DNA of 64,000 bases, taken from Ctenosaura bakeri (Eukaryota > Chordata > Lepidosauria > Squamata > Iguanidae). Of the stretch, positions 1 through 12,910 are shown in pieces (within the stretch, counting starts at the first letter, position 1; the number at the start of each line of letters is the position of its first letter). The notes beneath the pieces were generated by a model. It ran no database searches and was not told where the DNA came from. It worked only from the letters and a program-made list of their open reading frames with translations. The stretch covers positions 1 to 64,000 of the forward strand of contig CAOLHI010001135.1 of assembly GCA_948474755.1 (NCBI GenBank), given 5' to 3'. The position numbers and the translations under genes were made by a program.

Positions 1-2376
1 GTCACTATAAGTATGAGTCAAGCAAACCCATATTTCATAAATAATGATTATCTTATAAATGTCTAATACATGCCTCTCTAGGAGTCTGTTCATGATCTGA
101 AATATAGACTAAGTCAAGAAGCAGTACACCAACTAGGTTTGTTGGCTTTGCCAACAACAATTTCCTTGCAATGAGAAAATGATGGACTCAGTAAAATAGA
201 CTAGCATGCAATTGACTAAGCATCCTCTTTGACATTCCTATTCATAGGATTTGCAGAGGAATGGACTTGGTTCATGGCTTTTGCCAGATATAGCCATATC
301 CAAACATGCAAACTGCATTTTCATTAGTGCCTTACTTCATACACATAATTTAGGTATTGCTCCTTTTTAATTCTCTGAGAAAATGAAATGGGACAAGTTG
401 AAATTTTTGTCTGCTTCAGAGATTATTTGGCTTACTTTAGAGTAGACAGGTACCCTACCATTTTATCTGCCAGAAACTTCAACCAAATTAAATTTATTTA
501 TTTATTGAATTTATACCCCGCCTGTGTACTAAATTACCATTCTTAGAAGGGATAACTACTTGTAGGTGTTATCTGATTCGGAAAGGGGCTTATTTCAGTT
601 TTTATCACTGTGTTGCCCTCTAGAGGCTGGTCTTAAAATAAGTGTTTCCTTCTCAGCAACAAAGCTTTTTCTGTCATAAAAGTTTATTGTTTAGGAATTT
701 ATCTTTCATTTGTGTTTCCTATATTTCAGAATACAGAAAGCTCACTGGTTCACATAAGTACATTAACAGTTCTTGTCTGTGATTGTATGATTTTGTTACC
801 TTCCTTCTGTTATGAGGAAACAACTGATTCTATGATCTAGGTGAAGTTCATTGATTTCAAAGACATCCAATTGAGAACCAAGCATGTTACATTGTCCTAG
901 CTGTTCCAGTGAACATCTGGTTTGAGCATCCCACTTTCCCCCAAGTATTTCCTTAGTTCATTGATCTAAAAATTTGACCTGAAATTAAACTAAAATAAAG
1001 TGCTTCTCAGAACACAAAACTTGTAAGATGATCAGGATGGATAAAAAGGAAGCATTTCTTCAAAGTGCACAGTTAAACTTAGAATTTGCCACAAAACAGA
1101 AGGAGAACCAGAAGTTTGGACAGTTTTTAAAGGAGATTAGACAAAGACTTTGAAGAGGAGACTCTGAAAAACTACTTCACGAGAGCTATATATCACCTCC
1201 TGTGTCAGAGATAGCAGGTCTCTCAGTACCAGTTGCAGGGAGGAAATAGATGAGAGAATAATACTGAGCTCTTTAGTGTATGGAGGTTCCCATAGCTGTT
1301 TGGTTGACTATTGCATGCATGGAATAGTAGGCTAGGTAGGCTTTTGGTCTCATCTAGCTCTTATTATTAATTCACTGATCTCCTGCAGTGTAAATAGTTT
1401 TTAAAAAGGGATTGTACAAACCCTGGGAAATAAATAAGTCCTTCTATTAATACTAGCTAATGGAACCTCCATGTCCAGAAGCAGTGTTTCTCTGATTACT
1501 AAATAGTGGGTATAAACAGGGGGAAAGTGCTGCTTTCATGCTGTGCCAGATGCATAGATGTTCTAGAATAGGGAGGGGAAGGTTCCTGGGCTACCAGGCA
1601 GTCAGGGCCACTGAAAGCTGACACCCCCCCAACCCTGCCATGGAAAGAATAAAAGGGGAGAATGAGAAATTTGGTGTCAGTGATTTTTGCACACTGAGAG
1701 ACTTTGCCACCATCACCTTTCCCTCATCCTCATTTGATGGCAGGGATAGTACATAAGAAGAGGCAGAAGTTAATACATAGGAAGAGGCAGAGTTCATAGA
1801 GGAAGTGCCAACACTGAGAGTAGGCCCTCTGTGTGTTTGTGTTGGGGTTTCTATGTTTTTTTGCGACTGGGCTATTAGCCTCTATGCTGCAATGACGTAC
1901 CCTGCCCTTCATAACTTATTTCTATGCCTCCCAAAGACCTATGGTTAGCTACTGTTGGAAACAAGATGGCAAGCCAAATTGAACTTTGTTCTGATTTAGC
2001 AATGCTGGTTGCTAATCCTGTTCCAATGAGGCAGTGACTTCCTAATGAACTCTTGCTAAGTTACTGTGCTTATGCTATCATAATGATTATGATTCTAACT
2101 AAAACAATATCAGGTGGGGTGTGCTCTCCACATGGTGCTAAACAGCTTCCATTGGCATAGCCAAACCAACATAACCAGTGATGAAGGGTGATGAGATTTG
2201 CAGTGTGACAATATCTAGAGGATAACATGGCCTGCATCCCTCTTTTAGGTAAAGGGTAAATGCAGTCTTCTTACACTAGGACAGTCTGTCCAAATGACGT
2301 ACAAATATTGTGTAAGATTTCCAATGGTACACTCTTAAATGTCTTGGAATGTAACAAACGGTGGCAATTTTATGAG
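1..2376. other. Noncoding stretch, mostly unassigned
   Basis: No convincing exon, RNA gene or intact transposon is visible. Open frames here are short and have no recognisable protein motif. The only repeat I can point to is an L2-like tail near 486-535, listed separately. The rest reads as AT-rich unique or very old sequence. Confidence 0.6.
486..535 (-). repeat. L2-like LINE 3' tail fragment
   Basis: The plus strand has ATTTATTTATT followed by GAATTTATACCCCGCC. Read on the minus strand this is the GCGGGGTATAAATTC plus (AAAT)n ending common to L2-like retrotransposons in reptiles. The same motif is at 60944-60984. Only the last few dozen bases are kept, so the family call rests on this short end. 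Confidence 0.45.
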
Positions 2377-2378
2377 TA

Positions 2379-2607
2379 CAGTAGAGTCCTGTTTATCCGA
2401 CACTCGGTTATCCGACCATCCGGATTAACCGACGTCGCGACGGCCTGGGGGCGTGGCTGTGGGCATTTCTGCGCCCCCCAGACACGCCCAGACATGCCCT
2501 GACACGCCCCCCAAATGGCGGCTGCCGCGGGCGTCCAGGTAATCCGACCCTTTCGGTTATCCGATGCTGTGGCCTCCCATTTGGGTCGGATAACCAGGAC
2601 TCTACTG
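2379..2607. mobile_element. Tigger/pogo-like MITE with TA target duplication
   Basis: A 229-bp element begins CAGTAGAGTCCTG and ends with its reverse complement CAGGACTCTACTG. It is flanked on both sides by TA (2377-2378 and 2608-2609), the duplication made by Tc1/mariner-pogo transposases. Inside the termini are repeated GGTTATCCGA-type blocks, as in Tigger-type ends. The centre is GC-rich with many CpG sites. There is no transposase ORF, so it is nonautonomous. The retained CpGs suggest it is fairly young or was protected from methylation decay. Confidence 0.85.
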
Positions 2608-2609
2608 TA

Positions 2610-5600
2610 TTAAAATGATACAAAACAACTTACCAAAGTGGGGATGAATGTGACCAATAACCAGCATCTCTATTCAGTCTATTGTCAAGATGCTAGAACT
2701 ATTGATGGGCAGCACTGAATATTATGATGTACCTTGAAATGAAGGAAGCCATGTGTCTGACTTTACAGAATGCAGTCTTTTGTTTGAAGTTTTCCCCTCT
2801 TTATGACTCTCCAGTCCAAGCCTGGTGTAAAAACTATGTGAAAAAGGAACCTTGAAATTATCTATATCAGTATCTACATTAGTTTTAGGCTGACAACATT
2901 CTTCCCCACTTTAGCAAGATTTTACACTACTTTTTAAATTATAGAAATTCTTCCTAAATTCTATGCATTTAAATTAACATGTTGAAATTTTATGTAGAAT
3001 AGTGCCATCTTTTGTCCTCTCTATTGGCAACATCTAACTGGCTACCCTATTCAAATATATACATTATAAAGTCTTATTTTTAATATCACAGGCCAGCCCT
3101 CTCTCTCTCCTTTTTGTTCAACACTAAAAACAAAATGATAAAACCTTTAACAGTACTATGAACAAAACCTCTTTCCTTGTGCTTTGAACGTCTCCCGCAT
3201 TGTGCTGCCTTCCTCTGATTTTTCTGCTTAAGAGAGGAGGAGGTGTTGAGGAAGGCTGCCAGTTTTCCTTGGCAGGTCTCAAATTTGTAAATGACTTCTG
3301 TGGGGTGCACACAGCTACAGTAACGGGAGGAGGGGAAGGCAGAATTATCTAGATGGATGGATTGGAAGAATGGGCATGCCTCCAACTCCTTGTCATTTTA
3401 CAAGAGAAAAGAAAGCAGCTAATTGTTAATTGTTCTGCACATTTTAGTCTTATACATTTGAGATGAAACTGGGCTTTGTGGCTCATTGACAGGATTTTAC
3501 ATTGTGAATATTAGTGGTACAATGCTCCTGTTAAAATCCTGACATTATTATGTAATGAGCTCAGAGATTCCTTGGCCTGTACTGAAACAGAGGTCAGGAG
3601 GTAAAAATCCTAGGATTCACTGGAGGCACTTGTGGGCATGGGAGAAGAGAGAGATGAATTTCACATATTGATACAAAAGTGGATACAAAAAAATCCTGAA
3701 AGACTTCTGAATAAGGCATAACACAGTTTGACACAGTTGGGGAGAAAACAATTAAGACTGCATTCACTCGCTCATGCTCTGCAATGCTTAAAGCAATTTG
3801 AACCAATAATACCTAGTCAGAAAAAGATATTTCAGTTGATAAGAAAACATACATGCTTCTGTATCTCTCACACTGTCATCTCGAACTTTTATTTGAAATT
3901 CCTTATGGAAATTCCTTACACAGCTAACCCTACAAAAAACAGTGCTGGACCTTGCCTCCTGGTCTACTGGATATGTCTAGGCTCTTAACACAATAGAAGT
4001 GCGAAATTCACACACAAAAGTTGTTTCTCTCTGTAGAGTCTGGTTATTCTACAGTAATATAGAACTTTATCTGTGGTGTTATAGTTGTAAGACATACAAG
4101 ATTATCTGTTCTGGGGGCTTTATAGCCAGAAAGCATAGACATTTAACAGCTGCTTTCCTGAAATATACCTTTGCCATATTCAGTAACATGCACAACTTTC
4201 AAGTGTTGGCAAATAAAAAGCAATGCAAAATAATAATAATAAAAAACATATATGCACATACCATGCATACAAACAAACCGATGTTAACATAAAATGCCAA
4301 TTTTGAACAAATTGGCTGCATCTACACCTTAATTTCATATGCTTAATTAACTTTAATGGGATTTAGGGTATAATCTTACACAACAGTTACTCAGGAAGAT
4401 GTCAATTGAGCTCACTGGGGTTTACATCTGGGTAGACATGTACATAATTTCACTAATGATCATACATAAATAGCCCATGAGTTTGGAAATTTAAATTCAA
4501 ACCTTTTAAACGCTTCTTCAAAGGAAAGTCTTCTTTCTTTCCACAATTCTTTTATCTAACTCATCTGTACAGGATATAGGTTGCAAAGGGGCAGTTAATT
4601 TGACATAAAATCAATAAAATCACTTAACTGCTATATGCATGTGTTTAAGATCATTGTGCTTTACGGGCTACAGTAATACTAGAAACTTTGTAGATGTTTT
4701 CTAAATGATATTTGAGCCCAGTTAGCAAGTTGTTATATGCTTAAATAGAGCTCCAGAAAAATTGGGGAATGTGGTCTTTTTGTTTGAAGAACAAACAAAC
4801 AGAATCCCTGGTTTATGGCCACCTTGAGTTATTGAGAGGGTGAAATATAACTGTTTGAATGTTTTCAATATGGCATTGAAATGTTATTTATAAATACAAA
4901 TAAAATGTTAAATAAGGTTTAGTTTACTATAATATTCTAATCACTTCTTTGTCTTACTATTGCTTTTTAAAAAAAAAAGCACGCCATCCAAACCTCAGCT
5001 CTGCTCATCAATAAAACTGGGGGTGGGGGGTGGGAAAGGATTCGGGTGGAGTATAAGCCAAAGAGGCACAGCTTTTAAATTTGCAATTCTACAAAGAGGT
5101 TTATAGCTATTTTCATTTGGGGAATAGTAACACAAAAAGGACTCTTTATTGCTATTCCCTGCTGGCAATAGTTGATGAAGTGTCAAAGAATGGTGGAAAC
5201 AGTGTTTTCCACGATTTCTGCCAGTTTTCTTATCTGTCAATTTTTCTCATTGTTTGACTTTTTCTGCCTGACAAGAATGGGAAGGGAGTCATAAAGAAGT
5301 GGAGGGGGGAGAGAAAGTGTTTTTTGTCGCTATCTGAATATCTCTCTGACATCTGTCAAGTGCAATAGCTAAGCAGTTAAATTGACAAGACATAGTCTGA
5401 AAAAATCTACTCATTTTCTGAACAATTCACAGCTTTTGTTCCGGACATGTATCTTTACTGGAGAAGAGAAACAGAAGGGATGCACACGACTGAGTGGGAC
5501 AAACAGCAAGTGCATGTTAGTGGGCAACAAAAGATGTGTGTGTGTGTGTAATTGATTATTAATGGCATTACTTGTGTTGATGGCAATGACATAACTGGGC

Positions 5601-6319
5601 TCCATTGGGTGCAGAGAAATTAGTTGTGCAGCATACAGATGTGCCTCTTTACAGGACTTTCTACTGTGGAATGAACTGTATTTTAAATCCACCTCAATGA
5701 CACAAGGATCTATTTAAAAACATAAGAACTGGAGATCCTAAGTGGGTTGCACACCTGGTTAGAGTGTTTCATTACAACAGGCTTACTTCTCAAGTCATAT
5801 GCATGTAGACGCAGAGATACCTCTGAGGAATACACAATTCAAAGGTAGTGGTTAATATCTGACCATGAATGAAGGATAGACACACCTAAAGCCTGTCACA
5901 GTGAAGCAACTTCAGCACCTTCAGTTTCAAATTAGGAATATCATATTGTGCTTTTCAAGTATATAAAGCACATTTATTTATTTATTTAGACTAAGGTTAT
6001 ATGAATATTAATCAAGTTCATTCCAGGGTATTTCATCTGTCTACTGCCTATCTGTCTATCAACCTGACTTACATATCTTTCAGTTTTCTATTTATAGTAC
6101 ATTTGTAAATTTACAATTTCATATTTATAGTAAAATATACCACAAGCAGGGTTTTGCCTGGCACCTAAACAATAATATTGGCATCAGCTAGCCCACCATG
6201 GGGAAGGAAGATCAATAACTACTGAAAAACCTCTCCCCTAGTTGATACCCACTTGACTTCTGGTCAGTTCTGATGTGCTCAGATGTGCATGAGTCAGCTG
6301 AAAAAGGCATCAACATTTG
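2610..6319. other. Noncoding stretch with one dispersed repeat and possible conserved noncoding DNA
   Basis: No gene is supported. A dispersed reptile repeat is listed at 4368-4456. The part around 5270-5600 has several homeodomain/TALE-like cores (TGACATCTGTCA, TAATTGATTATTAATGG) and little repeat character, so it could be a conserved regulatory element; that is inference only. The rest shows nothing I can assign. Confidence 0.5.
4368..4456. repeat. Dispersed reptile repeat (ACTCAGGAAG...GGGTAGACATG)
   Basis: The segment has ATAATCTTACACAACAG, then ACTCAGGAAG, a GAGCTCACTGGGG core and GGGTAGACATGTAC. This order resembles a repeat abundant in reptile genomes with the pattern 'ACTCAGAAGTAAG..CAATGGG..TACTCCCAGGTAAG..ATAGGATTGC'. 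Related pieces are near 23455-23500, 56141-56215 and 61745-61840. I cannot name the family with certainty. Confidence 0.4.
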
Positions 6320-6707
6320 GGCCCTTTCTGCACCATACCTTGGTATCATGATGTCCTGGCGGGATCCCGGCATTGCCATTGCAGGGATTGGATTAGTACC
6401 TGAACACTCCCCACTACACCATTTGGCTGCTGGAGGATAGGAAGTGTTAGGGACACTCTTCGCCTTTCCTGTGCTATACTCCAAGAGGAAGCACTTGATA
6501 ACACTTCAGCCCTTACCGCATGCCTGCAGCTAGTGGAATCATGGCAAGAAAGAGGGCTGTTACCTGATTTTTTCACTAATGGTATTGGCTTGATCATGAC
6601 AGATGGGAACAGACATCACCTGCTTAGCAACAACGTTGTGTGAAAGCAGTCTGGACCAGGAGCAATGCATCGCCATGCTGGAATGGCGATGTTGTGCGGT
6701 AAGGGCC
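6320..6707. mobile_element. Nonautonomous DNA element, GGCC-TIR group, TTG target duplication
   Basis: A 388-bp element starts GGCCCTTTCTGCAC and ends GTGCGGTAAGGGCC, its imperfect reverse complement. Both flanks read TTG (6317-6319 and 6708-6710), a 3-bp target duplication. A second copy of the terminal motif (GCCCTTACCGCAT) lies inside near 6507. A perfect hairpin (CATCGCCAT / ATGGCGATG, 6668-6691) sits close to the right end, as in other members here. There is no transposase ORF. The superfamily is unresolved; groups with 3-bp duplications include PIF/Harbinger, CACTA and Zator. Confidence 0.75.
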
Positions 6708-6710
6708 TTG

Positions 6711-9700
6711 GTCTTAAAGTATGGATGAACTGATATGGGAGGAAGTGCTCCATCATACCTCAGGATTCCAAATTGTATATGGTTTTAGGAATAAGCCTTA
6801 GCATTTTGAACTAAGCATGAAAGCAAACAGGTAAAAATGACAGAGAAACTTGTAAAACTGGTAAGCTATGATCCCAAGAACATCTTGTATTTGAAATGCT
6901 ATATTCGCAACTAACTGGAACTTCCAAAGAACTTCAAGCTGCATGTTATGTCGCCTTTCTGCAATCCAGCCAGAAATTACTGGGACGTTGAAAACCATGG
7001 CAACACTATCTTTTTCAAGCAGTGGTTGCATCTGGCAAACCAAGTGTTGCTTAGAGCTATACATCTTTGCTTCTTTTGTTCTTGTGCCTGAGAATGAAAA
7101 CACTCGAGAAGTTTTCTCCTTGTTGGTGAATAAGATCATGAAGGGTATTTATTTATTTATTGCACATCTTCTCGTTTTTTTTCTTTTCTTTTTGGTAGTT
7201 TGGGACATCTTGGGCAAAAATGTCATGAAAGTTTTTTGCACAAAAATGTTTCTGTGCAAAAAACATTGCTGCATTTTATACATTTTTTTTTGTACAGAAA
7301 CATATTTGGGGAGAAAAAAGAAACAGGGAAAGCATTTGTCTTCATTCTTTCACAGTGCTGCTTGATAATTTTTTTTGACAGGGTTTTTTGATGTGTTGAG
7401 ACACACTTTATCCTCTAGGACATGAAAATATGCAAATATCCTGTGCATTGCTACTGTCGTTGCCATAACACACTCAGATTCAACCCTGAAGCGTAATCAA
7501 AAGTGAAGGGAAAAGCCCCTTCTTCATAGAAATCGCTCATCATGATGTAGGCCTGTAATTGCTGACTGACTAACGGTCTCTGTTGACATCATCAGCATAC
7601 CTTTGCTGGGGCATATTATCCAGTCAGTAGCTATGATGCTGCACTGCGTTGAACAGGCTGTCACCTTCCCTGTTGATGCCTTCTACAGGAAATCTCAGAC
7701 AAATTACTTTTCAACTACAAAAAACCTCCTGTAAAATCTTTTTTTGAAACACAAAACTTTATGATATCTGAGAATGATAGTCCCAAAAGTAAACTTTTCT
7801 TTCTCATGAATAAGTAATATCTGCATGTTTTTCTTCTCTTCCCCTCTTCCTTGATCACCTTACTGTTTGAATATTAAACCCCATCACTGGCTATAGTGGT
7901 TTTATCCCTGCTTTACCAATGAACAAGTTACTCAAACTATGCCTTCAGTTAAATTGTTTTGCTTTCCTTAATCCTCAAAAAGCCAGCTGCAGTTCTCTTA
8001 GCTTAGTTCTCTTAACTTGTTCTGATAGAGAACAAAGTTCTACTTTTCACTGCTACCACCTTCTTGACATCTGCCTGTCCTTTTCCTTTAGATGCCTTCT
8101 TTCAAATCTAACTGATATCAATAAGAGGAAGTTCTGCCAAAATATAATAGAACAGCTGATTATGTGTACAGAACTGTTACTGGTTTTACCCTGAGGATTT
8201 CTTCCCCCACACACCACAAAACAGGTTTTGAGGGTGCAAGAATCCCATCTAAACAATCCTAATTATCCCACCAGTCTGTGGGACCTGTATCTCTGTGAGA
8301 TATGAAGTTACCATACTTAAAAATAGAAACCCTTTTCTGTGATGATAGTGCTATGAGAAAAAAGTTTAAATTTAAATGGTTAACTGTCTCCTGAGCAATT
8401 TTTATCTGTCTAATAAGGACATGCTAGACTAGCTAATGTGAAAACACTGAAATGTTTAAAATCTGAAAATACGCCTTTGTCTGATTATGAGCCAAGCCAC
8501 TGGCTATTTCTATTGCACATACGAATTTCTGAAAACAAAGGGTATTCCTATCCCACATAGGATCATACCCACCCACCCACCCCAATACAGAAAGGAAAAT
8601 ATCCTTTTTAATGTTTTATTAATTGAAATACTGAAGAAACCCCTGCTCGGCTTTCATTAAGAATGTAAAAGCTTCATTAATATAGAAACTGCTCCAACTT
8701 CGCTGGCCCCATAACAGTTTGTCCCATGACAACAATAATGGCATACCAACAATCAGTAGTCTGCATTTTAATGGAGGTTTTCAGGCAAGCCTTGTAGTTC
8801 AGATGGGGGCAGTAAAAGCTTACACTATCCTGTTAAGGTTTCTGGATGTGTTTTCACATACTTTTATAATTACTGCTTTTCTGCAGCCATCCTAGAGGAG
8901 GATCAGTAGTGCAACTAAGTTCTGTAGTACAAGAACTGGTTTTGTTGCTCACTAAAAATGAGATTGGACAGCCATTTTAAATGGACTTATTAACAAGGGA
9001 ACATTGGTCTCAGAAATGTGAGTCTCTCTCTCTCTCTTCATCTCTCCTCCCTATCTCTCCTATGCAAGGTAAAAATGATAAACACCTCTAGCACAGGCAA
9101 AAATGTGCAGAGCAAACAAGTATTATACATTCCAATTGAAATGTGTATTTGTTTTCAGATGAGATGACTTGGAATATGCGGTACTGAATAATATAAGCAT
9201 ATATAGAAGTGTACTGAAGTCCTCCAACAAATAGAAATTGTTGTAGAAGGGTTTGTCTCTAAGACAGGAGAACTGAGCAGATGTTCATTGTACCAAATAA
9301 TTTTCATATTTCAATGTGACAAAATAGATGAGCCACATAAAACCTAATTTCAGTTGCAAATTGCAAGCTGGAATAAGTTCCAGGATAGTAAACAATTAGA
9401 TGCTTTATTTTCTTTTTAATAAGACTAAATTGCAAGATAATATCTACTGGCATCAACTTGGCTAATAAAAATCTGTTTAATAGGATTTGCCATTTTTCCA
9501 ATTGCTATCATGATCGGCTTTGCATTTTGATTATCTCTAAACTTTGCCTCAATTTTCTCATAGAAAAGCTCTCAGTGGTAATTGCTTTAACATTTATTCC
9601 AGGTCAAGTGGTTAAGTATGAATAATGATGTGTCAAAAATGTACAGTAATGCTGTCAATAGAGCAATTACCGTTTAGCTAGAGATTATTGTGGCACAGGA

Positions 9701-10415
9701 GCACATTAACCAGGCACAATAAACAGAACAACAAAGAAGGAAGGGGCAAAAAGACTGGCTATTTTCAAAGCCAGGGAGTGTTATACAGTATGCATTCCTG
9801 ACAGATAACTAATTGTTGCATAAGCACAATTAACTGCATCTGTGCTTTGGTCTTTGACAAATCAACAGAGAATTATATTGCTGCCAGTTAGGACAAAAGG
9901 CTAAAAAAGTACATAACCTGATCTTTTAAATGTAGAACTGCACATTGTCTTAGTTTTGCCTTTCATCTTCTGCTTGGTTTCTCTAGGTGGTGTGTATGTG
10001 TTTGTGTGTGTGTATATATTTGCCTGTGTGTGTGTGTGAGAGAGAGAAGGGGGGGATTATGGGAAATTCTTATTGTGTTTGTTTTATTTGATGGCCATAT
10101 AATTTTAGGCTATAATAATAAAAAATTAATTCACCATCTGTTTTATGAACATGTACTATGAAGGGACAGGTTTTTTATTGGTATTTGATTTTCCTGAAAA
10201 GAAATGTTCTAATGTAATATTGATTATTCAAATGTACTGCAGCATTGAAAAGAAGTTAATGATGAGTTTTCATCATAATCTCAAACACTTTTTTTAAAAA
10301 AATCTACTGCTTATTTGATTTCAGTCTCCAGATCCTGAATTTGCTGATTTATTAGGACAACTATTTTTCTCGTGATGTAAGTTGTTGTAGTTTTTGTTGT
10401 TGTTGTTGTATTTTC

Positions 10416-10457
<42 letters not shown>

Positions 10458-10585
10458 TTGTTCTGCTGAGATCTATGTGGAAGGTAGGTTTCTAAATGGA
10501 TCCCACAGAAACAGATTTTGTACTCACAAACTCTATATAAAGGATCTGCTGGCCTGCCTGCCTGCCTGACAAAAGAATAAACATG
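6711..10585. other. Noncoding stretch with possible conserved noncoding DNA and microsatellites
   Basis: No gene or intact transposon is evident. Low-complexity parts are a TC run near 9025, TG/AG repeats at 10000-10047 and the CAT array at 10418-10456. Segments 8600-8760 and 9500-9900 have dense AATTA, ATTA and TGACAG-like motifs without repeat signatures, so they could be enhancers; this is inference from composition only. Confidence 0.5.
10418..10456. repeat. (CAT)13 microsatellite
   Basis: Thirteen perfect CAT units follow a shorter TTG run at about 10397-10409. The array creates a poly-methionine open frame on the minus strand that should not be read as a protein. Confidence 0.97.
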
Positions 10586-11417
10586 GTGACAAGCAGTGAT
10601 GTAGACTTGAGTTGACTGAGTTGGACTCAAGTCACTTTGGTGACTTGACTCACCAGTAAATGACACACTGATTTGACTTGACTTGTGACTCGTATATTTT
10701 TAGTGACTGACTTGCTGCCCTTGGTCCAGTATCATAACCCATTCATCCAGAAACTTTTCCATTTCTTTTTGCCTATTGCTCACATGACAATCTGTCTCAA
10801 GCCAAAGTGTAGGTGCATTGCTTGGAGGGGAACAGTGGATGTGTTAGGCAGTAGGCTTGAGGCTGGGTTGAGGTCTGCTCAGCAGCCTGTTCCTGTGCAT
10901 ATGGGAGGAGTCTTCCAAAACTTTTCCTAATATCAGAAGGATATTAGGCACATTTCTCAGAGGGGAACAGCCAGTGTGTTCGGCAACAGGCTTGAGGAGC
11001 AAAGATCCTTCCTTCTAAGCTTTTGAAGCTTCAGTAATGGGGAATAAGAAGGATCCTATTTCCCAATTCTTTAAAACCCTCCAGTTTCAGAAATTGGGAG
11101 TAAGAAGAATCCTATTCTCACTTCAGAAGCTGCAGACTATTTTAGGCCCATTGACACAAAAGACTCCAGCTTGAGGAATGGGGACTATGATGGATCCTGT
11201 TCCCAATTTCTGAAGCTGCAAACCCCTCTAAGTCCATTGACTCCCCCATTGACCCCTCCACCACCTCTTTTTCCTGTTAAAGTTGGCTCCCAGATGTGAG
11301 ACTTGACTTGGACGTATCTTGCAAGGACTTGAGACCAGACTTAAGACTTGAAGGTAGAGACTTGAAACTTGACTTGAGACTTGGAGTAAAAGACTAAAAT
11401 ACATCACAGATGACAAG
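10586..11417 (+). mobile_element. Nonautonomous hAT element, copy A, with target duplications
   Basis: The element proper is 10594-11409 (816 bp). It opens CAGTGATGTAGACTTGAG and closes TACATCACAG, giving an inverted terminal repeat. The flanks GTGACAAG (10586-10593) and ATGACAAG (11410-11417) match at 7 of 8 bases, the 8-bp duplication typical of hAT transposases. Both subterminal regions are packed with ACTTGA/ACTTGAG in direct and inverted form, resembling the repeated short motifs bound by hAT transposases. The centre holds imperfect repeats of GGATCCT..CCAATT..CTGAAGCTGCA. It has no transposase ORF. Copy B at 14955-16236 is in the opposite orientation. Confidence 0.88.
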
Positions 11418-11581
11418 TCCCAAACCCTTTTCTTAAGCATTAGCATGATAGGTATAGACACCAAGAGACAGGGAGAGAAGTGAATTCTGGCATTAAAAAA
11501 AATACATCAAAATGAAGGAAGTACTAAGAGCATAGGAGTTGATAGGGATGGTAGCAGTGAAAGAAAGGAAGACAAAACCCA

Positions 11582-11697
11582 CTATAACCAGCAAGGACAG
11601 AAAACCAAATAGAGGGGAAGGTTGACAACCATTGCAGATTGTTGGACCAAGAGCAAAAATAATTTCCTAAGGGAAACAGCTCTGTGGATCAGCCCAC
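11582..11697 (+). repeat. Local direct duplication, copy 1
   Basis: About 115 bp from CTATAACCAGCAAGGACAG to GTGGATCAGCCCACC recurs at 12257-12370 in the same orientation with roughly a dozen differences. The copies are about 675 bp apart. I see no terminal repeats or target duplications around them. They may be remnants of one transposon or a segmental duplication. Confidence 0.8.
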
Positions 11698-12256
11698 CTA
11701 TAACTGTGGTACTAATAGTAACGTCCCGTTGCGTATACCAACAAGATTTTATCCAAAACAGTGGCACAAAAGACATGAGAGCAGTATCAACAAATCTGGG
11801 AGGAAACAAGTCTGGGAGAAGTCTAGAAAGTCTTAAGAAACACGAACTCTTTCCCTGAAATGTTAGCCCAATGAGTAGTGAGTATGGTGAAGACCTACTG
11901 AATGCTGAATATCTGCTGGTGGAATAGAAAGGAGGAGGAAGGAAGGGGGTTGTGTATGATTGCATGGTTGCCTGGAAACCCAGAATACTTTCTGCCCCCC
12001 TTTTTTTTTTCAGAAAGTACATTCTGAAAAATTAAAAGAAAATATTGGATGCCAGTGAAGTAAGAAGGGAAAATATTTACAGATATGAAGATTTGATAGT
12101 GGTCTCTCTAGTAAGCAGCAGATAAATTACCAATTAAAGCCAGGGAATGTTAATCTAATTGTTATACTTGTTTAGTTGATATCTTTTTGATATCTTTCTC
12201 TCCCCCCAAAAAATAATTATAAGATATTTTAAGATTCTGAGAAACAACTGAGCAGA

Positions 12257-12370
12257 CTACAACCAGCAAGGACAGAAAACCAAATCAAGAGGATGGTTGA
12301 CAACCACTGCAGATTATTGGACCAAAAACAAGAATTTCCTAAGGGTAACAGCTCTGTGGATCAACTCACC
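12257..12370 (+). repeat. Local direct duplication, copy 2
   Basis: This is the second copy of the 115-bp block at 11582-11697. It begins CTACAACCAGCAAGGACAG and ends GTGGATCAACTCACC. Weak similarity may continue past the end (AACTGTGG against GACTTTGTGG), so the true boundary is uncertain. Confidence 0.8.
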
Positions 12371-12910
12371 ATGACTTTGTGGCATTCAGCATAGCATCAC
12401 ATTAGTATTTCAAGGGCCACCACACATATAACACCCCTGCAAAGGAACCTCATCATGCACATGCTCAGTTCTAAATTCACAGCAAAGTCATTTGCATTTC
12501 CACAGATAACGGTTAAAAGTTTGCCATACCACTGCAAGTTTTCAAGACCCAAGGAAGAGTGGTATTGAAGCTGTGGGCTTCAATAATACGAGTGATGGAA
12601 ATAATGAAATATCAAGGAAGAGGAAGAAGCAGCAGAAATGCAATACTCCTTCTTTTTGCCACCACGCTGGAGTTGTACTTGTCAAGACTTCACCTAGTGG
12701 CAATGCAAAACATACAAACCCTGAAAGCACTAGTCTCAGGGCATTCAAAAACACTTTGAGTGATGGTAAACTGCAGCAAGCTGTGGTTTAAACAGAATCA
12801 ATCAATGTAGACTGTAAATGGGGTGTAATGCACTGTAGATTTGGGCAACCCAGTAAGTGAGATTTTTCTTCTCCCGTTTTCTAACTTACATTTTCCCTTT
12901 TCTCTCCTAG

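Larger units (their letters stand above)
11418..12900. other. Noncoding stretch holding a local duplication
   Basis: Apart from the direct duplication at 11582-11697 and 12257-12370, I see no exon, RNA or recognised transposon. The open frame on the minus strand over 11582-12022 has no known motif and is probably chance. Confidence 0.55.

Noticed and set aside
6943..7365. 140-aa plus-strand frame rich in F and L
   Set aside because: It comes from T-rich DNA. The hydrophobic look is a by-product of composition, and no start context or homology supports it.
10361..10666. Frame with a run of methionines
   Set aside because: It is the translation of the (CAT)13 microsatellite and crosses into hAT copy A.
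11582..12022. 146-aa minus-strand frame
   Set aside because: It covers the duplicated block, but copy 2 does not keep the frame and no domain is seen.
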